From Bacteroides sp. (GTDB taxonomy: Bacteria > Bacillota > Clostridia > Lachnospirales > Lachnospiraceae): 64,000 bases of DNA. Below are positions 1 through 8,648 of the stretch, one piece after another. The stretch covers positions 61,880 through 125,879 of the forward strand of contig JAMPBO010000010.1 of assembly GCA_023666705.1 (NCBI GenBank), written 5' to 3'. The notes below the pieces were generated by a model, which had not been told where the DNA came from, ran no database searches, and worked only from the letters and a program-made list of their open reading frames with translations. A program made the position numbers and the translations under genes. Numbering within the stretch: position 1 is the stretch's first letter; the number at the start of each line of letters is the position of its first letter.

Positions 1-3000
1 CACTGCAATCGGTGCCTCGTCACCTGTATTTGGTGACTGTGAGGAACCAAGGTACGGATACTGCGGATCTGTCGGTTCAACCTTCGGTGGGTTTTCCGTT
101 GCTCCAGGCTGTTCTGTTGTTCCCGGATTTTCCGTCGTTCCCGGTTGTTCTGTTGTTCCAGGTTTTTCAGTCGTTCCCGGCTCTTCTGTTGATGTACCCT
201 GCTTACGGTGTGCCGTAAAACGTGCTGATATGATTGTATCCTTTGTAATGTTTTTATAATCCACATCCCAGCTTGAGAATGTGTATGTATACTTTGACGT
301 CTCCGTCTTTCTCGGCGTTAATGTCGGAGGTGTTGCGGACTTTCCTTCCTCAACGCTCTCTGTCTTCATCGTATTTCCGTCGCCATCCTTCCATGTAACC
401 TTATACTTTCTGGCAACTGCGTTCGTCTTATACAACGCATAAATTGAAAATCTGTCAGTTGTAATTGTCACATAATTTCTGGACAGCGTTGCTCCCGAGC
501 CATTCGTCCAATTTCTGAAATCTGACGTATTTCCATTTTGGTGGAGGGATGCAACACTAATATTTTGTCCTGCCAAATCACCTAGTGGGAATACAATCGT
601 AATCGGCTTAACAAGTCTTGTGACATTGACAGGGGTATTATTTACACATACTCCGTTTTCATCCGTAACCGTCTTTACCACATTCAGTTCAATATATCTG
701 ACAATCTCAGAGTTCGCACCAAGTCTGTCCTCAAATACGCCCTGAATCGTTGCACTGATATCGGAAACATTCAGGTAACCTGCATACACGGTAATATCAA
801 TATTTCCGCCTGCATCATATACTGCCCAATCCTCCTCGGATATAACTGCCGTATAATTTCGGTCGAAAATGGAATCAAGCTGATCTGCCGTAAGCCTTAC
901 TGCACTATCCTCCAAAATTACATAAGTGGAAAGTCCGCTTAAGATAAAGTTAATTCCTCCATTTGAAAGATAGTCGGACGGATATGTTACACCTCCGTTT
1001 TCAATGGTTACTGCCTTTGTCTGTGTAAATGCACCATCCGTAGCAGAAACGATATAGTTTCCATCTGCTATATTTGTAAAGTTGAACTCTCCTACCTCAT
1101 CCATCAGCTTTCCTGCTATATGGATATTACCCTCATAAAGAGCCACATAAATCGGTTCTGTCCTTTGTTCGTCAGAAACACCATCCGCATAGTCTACAGT
1201 TCCGTATACCGTTCCCGTTGACTTTCCGTCACCAGTCTTGAAGCTTCCCTCAACAACCTTCATTTCCTTAGAAACCTTCGTAACCGCATATACCCTGTAA
1301 TCATATACCGTATTTGGTGCAAGCCCCGTAAACTTATAGTCTAAGCTCATTCCATACTCTTCTGTATGTCTGTTTGCAGGACAATTCTCATAATACTGGG
1401 TTCCTGCTCTTCTATACTGAATATAGTATTCTGACAAATCGTATGTTCCAACATATATTTTTGCACTTAAATCTGCACCCGTGGATGAAATATTTGCAAT
1501 TGGAGTCACATACATGTCAAGCGGGTCAAACTCAAGGGTACCGATATTTCCTGCCATATCACCAGCCTCTAAGGTATAGTGACTTCCTGACACAGCCTTG
1601 AAGCTTCCTGTTACAACACCCAAATCATCAATGGAAACATCCATCTTCGTGCCGTTTAAGGTAATGTTGTTCGGGTCAACACCACTCACATCATCGCTAA
1701 TTCTGAAATTAATGATTGCATTACCGTCTGCATCCGCAACTGCCTCATCCATAGTAATGGACGGATTACCCAAATCTACCTTTACAATCGAGGTAATTTC
1801 ATTACTCTTACAATTTGAGCCGCTCATTGCATATGCCGTCAGAACTATGATTCCCTCATCCGTAAGCTGGAATTCATGCTCTCTCGTGGTAAATGTTCTC
1901 TCTGTCTCCTTATTTCCTGCCTTGATACCATAATTTGTCGTAACAGGTATCTTATCATTTGGCGTTTCAAGCGATGAGCTTATAGTTACATATGGCTCAT
2001 ACTCGATATACCATCCGTTTGAACCCTCATGTCCGTCTACGAGTATTGCAGGATCTGTCGGATTTTCCGTGGAAATTCCGCCGAAATCCACCTCATATTC
2101 GCCTGCATTTCCTGCATAATCCATTGCTACAACCTTGTATTTTCCATTTGATTTAATATCAACGCTGTACGACTCCTGTGCACCCCAAACCCGAAGCTCT
2201 ACATTTCCATCAGGCGTAATCTGATAAATTCTTACGGAAGCGACCTGACTTTCATTTTCTCCCTCTGAAACTGTAAAGGTAAAGGTACGTCCTGCAAGGA
2301 AGTTTCCATCTGCATCGTCCGTCGTATCCGTTATGACAGGCGGTATGTTATCAAACAGGAAATCTCCAAGCCGATTCAGCTTTACGCTGTTTCCTGCATT
2401 ATCATAAAGTGTTGCACTTACAGCATAAGCACCCGGCACCAGGCTGTCATCCTTCTGTGACAATGAGGTTCTGAAATTGTAGGAAAGAACCTTTCCATAT
2501 GCAGTGGCATTTCCAATCTTGGCATCCACATTTTCCGTAAGGGAAATCGGATCATTTGGTGTTTCTACCACCCAATCAATTTTGTTCAGACCACTTTCAT
2601 CATCTTTTGCCGCAGCCGTGAAATCCAAATTGTTGTACCAGATGGAATCAGATGGAACTGCTGTTTTTCCCGTTCCGTCCGTGGCAACGATTGTAGCTGC
2701 CTCAATTGTATTTTCCACCATCCACTCATAATAATTATTTGCATTTTGCTGAACATCATCAAATTCTTGTATATCCTGCAACTGAATCTTGGTCTTTTTG
2801 GACGGATTTCCCGTAGTGTCTGTTGCATAAACAATCAACTGACCACTGGTACCGGTTCCAATCGTAATATATGCCTGATAATTTCCAAGCGGATTTTTTA
2901 CCATTGTAATACTTCTTAGCGTATCACCCTTCGGCGAACCGTCCTCGTTGGCAAAATAGTAATGAAGCTCACCACAATCACTGCCCTCTGTCGTATATTC

Positions 3001-5823
3001 GACAGTAAGCGTAACACTTTCCACTACAGAACCATTCACCTCCTGTGAATGATAGTAGGACCCAAAGTGAAATTCATTGAAAAATACAATGTTTGGTGAT
3101 ACCTGATGTCCAACATATACCGGTCCCGATGTATCAACATTTAAGCCTGTAATTGTCGCAATTGTCGTAATTGCACCTGAACTACTATTCATCATCTGGA
3201 AGGAAACCGTTCCGTTTACCATATCCGGAAGAACAACAGCATTTCCAAATAATCCTGTCACCTCAGCCTTTGTTGCAGTTTGTGGAATATCACCTTCTCC
3301 TACCGCAAGTAATCTTATCTTGTCATAAGGTTCTTTAGCAGTTATGGTAAGCCCCGGATAAAAGCCGTTGGAGCTCATTTCCGTACTGAATTTATAGTTT
3401 ACATCCTTTGTTGCCGTATCTCTCGACACCGTAAATGTCGTAGACGGATGATTATTCAAAGAATAATTACAATTGGTTACGTCAAAATCCGGATAAATCT
3501 GATATTCACCAATCGGACTATAAATTGTTCTGGTAGTTACCCAGCCCTTAAATCCCAATATATTTTTTATAAATGCCTCATACTGTGCATCATTGGCACA
3601 CGCAGCATACTTCGTCTGATCTGTTGTAATCAGCTTCGACGGATCTGTTATCCGCATCGCATATTCCGGTCTGTTCTCACCAAACAATACTGCATTATCC
3701 GTCTCTGTAGAGCCAAGCTGTACCGTTACATCCAGCGGTCTTCTTGTAACCTCTGCAATATTCTCATACCGGTACTTGCCCGACGGATCCTCCGGTGCTG
3801 CAAGCTCATACTTTCTGAGTGCATCCTCATTACCGACAAGGGTTACTCCTTCAAGTGTAACCGCCTTTCCCTGTCCTGCATTTACGTCATCAAGCACTGC
3901 CGTACTGTTGACGCTTACTGATATATTATCCGCACCAATGGCATTTGTAACTCCTACCGTTGGATTGATAAGCATGCTTGTCGTTCCGTCATATAGTTTG
4001 CTCGGTGCATCATTACCGCTTCCACTCTTAATTGTAGATGGGTCAATGGAGACCTTTCTCTTTCCTGACAAAATTGTGATGGTACGTGTGGAAACATTAT
4101 CTGTTGTTTTGTTTCCATCCGTAACCGTAAGGGTAGCACTGACACCACCCTCTGGTGTTGTATCCTTTAAGGTTCCCGTAATTGTATAAGAACGGACAAC
4201 ATCATCATTATCGGTCTCTGCCCTGATGCCGAGACCATACTTTCCTATTGCTTCCATGTCAGACTGGCTGATTGCGTAAGAAAACTTCGTACCATCCATA
4301 CCGTCAACCAAATATTGTGCGGTTACCGTACAGTTGATTTCATCACCATAGTTTCCTCTGATTTCAATACCGGCATCCGTTACATGTTGTTCATTGCTTC
4401 CCGTACCATGAAGTTTCCAATTCTTGTATTCCCATACTGCATAGAGCGTTTGCCCCTGTACGTTAGGATTATCTTCTATGTCACCTAAGTCTTCATAAAG
4501 TGAGCCTACAGCCACAGTAGAACCCGGCTTATATTCCTTTCCATTTTTATCAGCCCACGCTTTAACATAATATGCCTCATTCCATGCCCAGCCCGGCATC
4601 CATGTGTCATCCGGAAGCGTTACACTCGCATCAAACTTAGTCGCCTTTAATGGCTTTACCTTCTGTGTTCCATCCGCCAGTTTAACAACATCCGGCGTCT
4701 TGCCATCCGGCATTGCATCACATTGAAGGTTAATCATCATTGGCTCCCACTCGGCTGTCATGTTAACGTAGTCAAAATCAGTATCAGGAGTAAATATCAC
4801 ATCTTGACCCAGCTTAAACTGTTTTGTGCCTAGCCTCAGACCACTTAATCTGTATCCTCTCCTATACAACTTGTATGTATCAACATTTCCAACAGTATAT
4901 TTAATTTGAAGCGGGTCACCGGATGCTGTGAGCGTAATTCCAGTGTCCACTTGTTTATCACCAGATGTTCCTGCCTCACCAGGAACAGTTATGAGCAATT
5001 TATACTTAAGTCTTTTTGCCGTGTAGTACAGATTTACCGTCCTGTTCTCACTAAGGTCTTCCTCTTTTATGATAGTTCCTGCCTCATAAGGAGTTTTACA
5101 TGTTATGTCATTATAACAAAGTCCTGAAAATTGTGCGATGCTTTCATCGCTGCTTCCATATGTAAGATTTGCAAGTTCAAGGTCCGAAAGCCAAGGCAGG
5201 GTATAAAAACCTGATCCCGAACCGACCTCTTTAACAATATACGTATCCATTCGTGTAGTTGCACCTAACGACGATACCCTATGGATATTAACCTTTATCT
5301 CCCCTTGTCCAGCTGTTACTGTATCTCCGCTGTCAGCACCGTCTCCGTTTAAGGTGTCGCCAGCCGCATTGCCGTTATCTGTTTCTCCGTCACCCATTTC
5401 ATTTGATGTACCATCAACATTGATATTAGTTTCTTCTGCAGCGTCATCCAAATCCGCATAAAGATTTAAATTCTCATAATATTCACCCATTTCATCTGAT
5501 GAATCTGTTTCATTCGATGTTTCTGTTTTATGTTGCGTATCCGCTTCATTTACAATGCTCTCTCTCGATGCGTCTCCTGTCGCTATATTATCCACCGCAT
5601 CGGCACCATTTCCCGCCGAAGATGTAAGAAAAAGCGACTGGGTAATCAGCATAACCATAACCATGGCAGAAGCAACCAGCTTCTTGCCGTTGCCCTTTCC
5701 CCAGTAAATTGCATGAGAAACTGCACTGATTATGGCAATCAGTGCCAGCGTAGGATACACCAGTATCCTGTGTTTTTTACCTGCATCCAATAATTTTCTA
5801 ATTATCCTGTCCTTTAAATTCAT
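1..5823 (-). CDS. giant multidomain cell-surface protein, C-terminus beyond window edge (partial)
   Basis: An uninterrupted minus-strand frame of 1,941 codons runs off the left edge. The ATG at 5823 follows GAGGTG at 5 nt; an ATG one codon earlier is only 2 nt away. The N-terminus has two hydrophobic segments (about residues 20-40 and 49-68, the second ending like a signal peptide) and an acidic Ser/Thr/Asn stretch. InlB/Flg_new-like repeats follow (about 350-460), then a YDG domain (about 605-665), an MBG-like segment, several Ig/Fn3-like modules with recurrent DxAGN motifs, and a last InlB-like repeat (about 1800-1870). The end is a Pro-Thr-Glu linker of PGTTE units, then SPNTGDEAP at the edge, which resembles a sortase-type anchor of the xPxTG class. 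Probably an adhesin or S-layer-like protein; the ligand is unknown. Domain names are by eye. Confidence 0.85.
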   Translation of the reverse strand, partial: MNLKDRIIRKLLDAGKKHRILVYPTLALIAIISAVSHAIYWGKGNGKKLVASAMVMVMLITQSLFLTSSAGNGADAVDNIATGDASRESIVNEADTQHKTETSNETDSSDEMGEYYENLNLYADLDDAAEETNINVDGTSNEMGDGETDNGNAAGDTLNGDGADSGDTVTAGQGEIKVNIHRVSSLGATTRMDTYIVKEVGSGSGFYTLPWLSDLELANLTYGSSDESIAQFSGLCYNDITCKTPYEAGTIIKEEDLSENRTVNLYYTAKRLKYKLLITVPGEAGTSGDKQVDTGITLTASGDPLQIKYTVGNVDTYKLYRRGYRLSGLRLGTKQFKLGQDVIFTPDTDFDYVNMTAEWEPMMINLQCDAMPDGKTPDVVKLADGTQKVKPLKATKFDASVTLPDDTWMPGWAWNEAYYVKAWADKNGKEYKPGSTVAVGSLYEDLGDIEDNPNVQGQTLYAVWEYKNWKLHGTGSNEQHVTDAGIEIRGNYGDEINCTVTAQYLVDGMDGTKFSYAISQSDMEAIGKYGLGIRAETDNDDVVRSYTITGTLKDTTPEGGVSATLTVTDGNKTTDNVSTRTITILSGKRKVSIDPSTIKSGSGNDAPSKLYDGTTSMLINPTVGVTNAIGADNISVSVNSTAVLDDVNAGQGKAVTLEGVTLVGNEDALRKYELAAPEDPSGKYRYENIAEVTRRPLDVTVQLGSTETDNAVLFGENRPEYAMRITDPSKLITTDQTKYAACANDAQYEAFIKNILGFKGWVTTRTIYSPIGEYQIYPDFDVTNCNYSLNNHPSTTFTVSRDTATKDVNYKFSTEMSSNGFYPGLTITAKEPYDKIRLLAVGEGDIPQTATKAEVTGLFGNAVVLPDMVNGTVSFQMMNSSSGAITTIATITGLNVDTSGPVYVGHQVSPNIVFFNEFHFGSYYHSQEVNGSVVESVTLTVEYTTEGSDCGELHYYFANEDGSPKGDTLRSITMVKNPLGNYQAYITIGTGTSGQLIVYATDTTGNPSKKTKIQLQDIQEFDDVQQNANNYYEWMVENTIEAATIVATDGTGKTAVPSDSIWYNNLDFTAAAKDDESGLNKIDWVVETPNDPISLTENVDAKIGNATAYGKVLSYNFRTSLSQKDDSLVPGAYAVSATLYDNAGNSVKLNRLGDFLFDNIPPVITDTTDDADGNFLAGRTFTFTVSEGENESQVASVRIYQITPDGNVELRVWGAQESYSVDIKSNGKYKVVAMDYAGNAGEYEVDFGGISTENPTDPAILVDGHEGSNGWYIEYEPYVTISSSLETPNDKIPVTTNYGIKAGNKETERTFTTREHEFQLTDEGIIVLTAYAMSGSNCKSNEITSIVKVDLGNPSITMDEAVADADGNAIINFRISDDVSGVDPNNITLNGTKMDVSIDDLGVVTGSFKAVSGSHYTLEAGDMAGNIGTLEFDPLDMYVTPIANISSTGADLSAKIYVGTYDLSEYYIQYRRAGTQYYENCPANRHTEEYGMSLDYKFTGLAPNTVYDYRVYAVTKVSKEMKVVEGSFKTGDGKSTGTVYGTVDYADGVSDEQRTEPIYVALYEGNIHIAGKLMDEVGEFNFTNIADGNYIVSATDGAFTQTKAVTIENGGVTYPSDYLSNGGINFILSGLSTYVILEDSAVRLTADQLDSIFDRNYTAVISEEDWAVYDAGGNIDITVYAGYLNVSDISATIQGVFEDRLGANSEIVRYIELNVVKTVTDENGVCVNNTPVNVTRLVKPITIVFPLGDLAGQNISVASLHQNGNTSDFRNWTNGSGATLSRNYVTITTDRFSIYALYKTNAVARKYKVTWKDGDGNTMKTESVEEGKSATPPTLTPRKTETSKYTYTFSSWDVDYKNITKDTIISARFTAHRKQGTSTEEPGTTEKPGTTEQPGTTENPGTTEQPGATENPPKVEPTDPQYPYLGSSQSPNTGDEAPIAV

Positions 5824-5942
5824 CATTTCACCTCATTAATTATATTCCGCTTATGGGTTATTTTATATAATAATTAACCTGTGCATGTCTTTAAACAACA
5901 CATAATAATTTCATTAAGACATATTTACACATACCACGTTCT

Positions 5943-5970
5943 ATTTTAACACATATATCGGAAAAGTAAA
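5943..5970 (-). promoter_or_regulatory. putative sigma-A promoter of the giant surface protein
   Basis: On the minus strand, TTTACT (5970-5965), a 16-bp spacer and TAAAAT (5948-5943) lie about 120 bp upstream of the surface-protein start. The leader is AT-rich and no known riboswitch was recognised in it. Confidence 0.45.
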
Positions 5971-6028
5971 ATGTTTTTTGCGTCAAATTTCCAGTATTTT
6001 TTAATATTTTTTATTCCTTAAAAAATCA

Positions 6029-6248
6029 CTTGCAATCACAACACGCATATGGTAGTATCCAATTAAAGCATTATTAAAGTAATTCATTCACGGGTAAAAC
6101 CAGTTCAGACATTCAAAGAAAAGGGCACGTCTACTGCTTAATTCGAGTCTAATAAACAAGCTACTTCGATGCTTTATTTCACACAACACCGGCAGCGAGG
6201 GAGCTGTTTTGAAAATATGTCTGTTCTGGATATGCACGGATATATTGC
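6029..6248 (+). repeat. 220-bp leader repeat, copy 1 (pairs with 63500-63719)
   Basis: This block aligns without gaps to 63500-63719 on the same strand, with about 14 mismatches counted by eye. It begins with CTTGCAATCACAAC and ends with GGATATATTGC. It carries no ORF. Both copies precede Rpn-family sequence: copy 2 lies upstream of an apparently intact start, while copy 1 is almost fused to a C-terminal gene remnant. The block is therefore probably the conserved upstream region of this gene family, or an end of its mobile unit. The remaining intergenic DNA on either side of it holds only AT-rich sequence. Confidence 0.85.
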
Positions 6249-6260
6249 CTGACATTTTGT

Positions 6261-6668
6261 TTGGTCTGGATATACAAAAATATCCTGTCTGAATTTTTAA
6301 GAAAGAACAAGCGGGAGGTAATCGCCATGAGTATATTTGAATATGATGCAGAGCTTCACGAGAAAACCTTGAAGGAAATCGGATATGAGGAAGGGCATGC
6401 TGATGGATACGGACAAGGTCGCAGTGAGGGTATCGATATTGGACGTGAACAAGGCATTGGCATCGGTCGCGAGCAGGGTATCGATATTGGACGCGAGCAA
6501 GGCATTGGCATTGGGCGTGAGCAAGGTCGTAGCGAAGGCATTATGGCAACAATTTCTCTCCTGAAAGAAAACGGCTTCTCCAACGGCAAAATCGCAGAAG
6601 CCCTTGTAAGTAAATTTGCCCTATCGCCAGAGGATACTCAAAAATACCTTACCCAAGCTGACAAATAA
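6261..6668 (+). pseudogene. C-terminal remnant of an Rpn/PD-(D/E)XK family recombination-promoting nuclease
   Basis: The readable frame gives ILSEFLRKN, EVIAMSIFEYD and then a Gly/Arg/Glu-rich helical repeat ending LLKENGFSNGKIAEALVSKF. This matches the usual C-terminal third of Lachnospiraceae Rpn (YhgA-like transposase/nuclease) proteins. The N-terminal nuclease domain is absent: the 220-bp leader repeat ends only 12 nt before the first codon. Only a TTG is available as an upstream start, although ATG at 6327 could start a 113-residue product. I read it as an internal deletion between the leader and the 3' part of the gene. The gene starting at 63901, behind repeat copy 2, is the likely intact relative. 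A translated orphan C-terminal domain cannot be excluded. Confidence 0.7.
6429..6524 (+). repeat. four tandem 24-bp units encoding GIxIGREQ
   Basis: Four consecutive 24-bp units (6429, 6453, 6477, 6501) alternate between GIDIGREQ and GIGIGREQ. Third-position differences separate units 1/3 from units 2/4, suggesting duplication of a 48-bp pair. Such GxExG repeats are common in the C-terminal linker of Rpn-family proteins. Confidence 0.85.
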
Positions 6669-6756
6669 ACCAACCAAAAAAGAGCTGTGCACGATTGCTT
6701 AGTGCAACAGCCTCACAGGACTACTGATAGACGGTTAACCCGTTCATTTAAACACA

Positions 6757-6795
6757 AAACAGCCGCTTGGCTTGCGACGCTAAACGGCTGTTTTT
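6757..6795. terminator. bidirectional intrinsic terminator
   Basis: AAAACAGCCG (6757-6766) pairs with CGGCTGTTTT (6786-6795) around a 19-nt loop and runs into a T tract. It lies between the converging Rpn remnant (+) and the small gene at 6846-7109 (-), and could serve both. Confidence 0.7.
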
Positions 6796-6845
6796 ATGTC
6801 TTGTTGCTATCCCTGCCGATCGACAGAAAGTCCAATCAGATTCTC

Positions 6846-7109
6846 TTATTTGAACCATGTATTGTATACGGTCTGTTTCCAGAGCGGCATATAATTTCCT
6901 TTGTAAAAATCATCCAGATTTCTGTTTAGGTACTGCAATTCCTCTTTTGCTTCCATTTCGCTCATGCCCGCATGATAAAAAGGCTGTTCCCTAAGCCATG
7001 AATGGCTGCAATTCCCTTTGTACTCAAATTCCATATCTGCTTTTGGAAAATATTTTTCCGGTCCTGACCGTTGACAGTGTCCTGCTCCTGAAATATGTCT
7101 TTCATCCAT
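6846..7109 (-). CDS. small conserved-looking hypothetical protein downstream of luxS
   Basis: An 87-residue protein with a strong ribosome site (GGGGAGG, 8 nt before the ATG). It lies 41 bp after the luxS stop on the same strand and is probably co-transcribed with mtnN-luxS. It is hydrophilic, has no signal peptide or membrane segment, and carries two Cys and several His in the N-terminal half (HISGAGHC, NCSHSW), which could bind a metal. The C-terminal half reads as charged helix ending WKQTVYNTWFK. I do not recognise a family. A link to the activated methyl cycle is inferred only from position. Confidence 0.65.
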   Translation of the reverse strand: MDERHISGAGHCQRSGPEKYFPKADMEFEYKGNCSHSWLREQPFYHAGMSEMEAKEELQYLNRNLDDFYKGNYMPLWKQTVYNTWFK

Positions 7110-7150
7110 TATAAACGCCTCCCCTTAATTTGTCTCGGTATACGCTTCAT

Positions 7151-7630
7151 TTACGAAGGATACACCAGTCTTGTATCATCAATGTCAGTAAGCACCTCTG
7201 TTAAAAACCGATTGCTTATATATCTAGCCATAGGAAGATTCATATCCAGATAATTTCCACAATCTCTGGCACACGCTCCCGGAACCGCATCATCATAGCC
7301 TGACATAAACGTAAACAGCTCTGTCACAAGGGGAACAATATCCTTGGAGGTATAGTCTCCCGCCAATATGAGATAAAAGCCTGTACGGCAGCCCATAGGT
7401 CCAAAATAAATAACCTTTTCCCCGTAATCGGCATGATTTCTTAAAAATGTTGCCGCCAGATGCTCTATCGTATGAACTTCCGCCGTATTCATAACCGGCT
7501 CATAATTCGGTCTTGTAACCCTGATGTCAAAAGTAGTCACGACATTGCCTGCAACACTGTCTTTTCTTGAAACATACACACCCGGTAAAAGCTTGGTGTG
7601 GTCAATTAAAAAGCTGGCTATTTTTTCCAT
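7151..7630 (-). CDS. luxS: S-ribosylhomocysteine lyase LuxS
   Basis: LuxS splits S-ribosylhomocysteine into homocysteine and DPD, the precursor of autoinducer-2, in the cytosol. The metal-site motif HTIEH and the third ligand Cys in CARDCGN are present, as is the catalytic Cys in GPMGCRTGF. The start at 7630 (MEKIAS) is preferred to an upstream ATG at 7669, which would overlap the mtnN end; it gives the usual length of about 159 residues. It follows mtnN by 13 bp, so the two enzymes that convert S-adenosylhomocysteine to homocysteine are made together. Confidence 0.96.
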   Translation of the reverse strand: MEKIASFLIDHTKLLPGVYVSRKDSVAGNVVTTFDIRVTRPNYEPVMNTAEVHTIEHLAATFLRNHADYGEKVIYFGPMGCRTGFYLILAGDYTSKDIVPLVTELFTFMSGYDDAVPGACARDCGNYLDMNLPMARYISNRFLTEVLTDIDDTRLVYPS

Positions 7631-7643
7631 AATCCTCACGCTC

Positions 7644-8339
7644 CTATCTGTACTTTTCCACAAGTGCAACCATCAGGTTTACACTGTGCTCAATTGCCTT
7701 TGCCTCAAAGGCCGGATAATCCTCTGTCGCACTGTCATCCGCCTTGTCGGATATAGCCCTCACAATCAGAAACGGTATCTTGTTCAAATATGCTGCCTGT
7801 GCAATTGCCGCACCTTCCATCTCGGTGCAATAGCCTGCAAATGTATCATGAATATGCTGTTTTTTTGCTTTATCCGATACAAACTGGTCCCCGCTGACTA
7901 CCCTGCCGCAAAATACCTTGATATCAGGATTCACTCTCCCGCAGCACTCTTTCGCCAGCTCGCGAAGCTCACTGTCCGCCTCAAAAATAGAGGTATCCAT
8001 TCTTGGAATGACACCAGGCTCATATCCAAATCCGGTTGCGTCCATGTCATGCTGAAGTGTATCCGTTGCAAGAACAATATCACCTATATTAATATCTGCA
8101 TTCAAGCTTCCTGCAATTCCTGTATTGATGACTGCATTTACATTATAAATGTCAACCAATATCTGGGTACAAATTCCCGCATTGACCTTTCCGATACCGG
8201 AGCGTACTACAACAACGTCCTTTCCCATAAGCTTACCCTTATAAAAATCCATGGATGCCTTACTGTTTACGGAAACCTCCGTCATCCTTTCTTTCAATTT
8301 GCTTACTTCCTCATCCATTGCACCGATTATTCCAAGCAT
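7644..8339 (-). CDS. mtnN: 5'-methylthioadenosine/S-adenosylhomocysteine nucleosidase
   Basis: A 231-residue MTA/SAH nucleosidase (Pfs), the usual length. It hydrolyses the adenine-ribose bond of S-adenosylhomocysteine and methylthioadenosine. Family motifs are visible: the N-terminal IIGAMDEE with its catalytic Glu, NTGIAGSLN, the substrate-binding CTEMEGAAIAQ, and RAISDKADD with the catalytic Asp. The ribosome site is AGGAGG, 7 nt before the ATG. It is first in an operon with luxS and the small gene at 6846-7109, and supplies the LuxS substrate. The upstream region is shared with the divergent GGDEF gene. Confidence 0.96.
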   Translation of the reverse strand: MLGIIGAMDEEVSKLKERMTEVSVNSKASMDFYKGKLMGKDVVVVRSGIGKVNAGICTQILVDIYNVNAVINTGIAGSLNADINIGDIVLATDTLQHDMDATGFGYEPGVIPRMDTSIFEADSELRELAKECCGRVNPDIKVFCGRVVSGDQFVSDKAKKQHIHDTFAGYCTEMEGAAIAQAAYLNKIPFLIVRAISDKADDSATEDYPAFEAKAIEHSVNLMVALVEKYR

Positions 8340-8532
8340 TTTCAGTCCTCCTTTATAATATATTATTTGTACATGTTCTATATAACTTTCGAACTAGCTC
8401 TATAAAATAATAAACTTTGAACCCGGTTCGGACATAGAACCATGCAGAATTTGACGTGTAGCTTTTAGAATCGAACAGAACTTACTTTATTAACAAAGAT
8501 ATCACAGTGCATCTTAAAATGCAAGGTATAAA

Positions 8533-8575
8533 TTGTAAAATTCGCTTTTTTTAGTCCTAATTCGACATTTTACAA
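8533..8575. promoter_or_regulatory. inverted repeat upstream of the GGDEF gene promoter
   Basis: TTGTAAAATTCG (8533-8544) is mirrored by CGACATTTTACAA (8563-8575), with one extra base in the second arm. The second arm ends 9 bp before the -35 box at 8585, so it could be an operator. There is no T tract, which argues against a terminator. The rest of the 309-bp mtnN/GGDEF divergent region holds a small GGTTC/GAACC dyad near 8427-8443 and nothing else I can name. Confidence 0.35.
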
Positions 8576-8584
8576 CAAAAAGCT

Positions 8585-8613
8585 TTGACTATAGAACCAT
8601 ATTTTTATATAAT
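8585..8613 (+). promoter_or_regulatory. sigma-A promoter of the LacI-sensor GGDEF gene
   Basis: TTGACT (8585-8590), a 17-bp spacer and TATAAT (8608-8613): a near-consensus vegetative promoter 35 bp before the ATG at 8649, which is preceded by AAGGGGTG. Confidence 0.75.
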
Positions 8614-8648
8614 GTTTGTGTATGTTAAATCAGAAGGGGTGAAACAAC

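Noticed and set aside
7524..8405. 293-residue plus-strand frame opposite mtnN and luxS
   Set aside because: Cys/His/Ile-rich composition typical of antisense shadow; overlaps two genes with full catalytic motifs.
8340..8648. S-adenosylhomocysteine or c-di-GMP riboswitch in the mtnN/GGDEF divergent region
   Set aside because: No recognisable consensus of either class; the plus-strand promoter leaves a leader of only about 30 nt.
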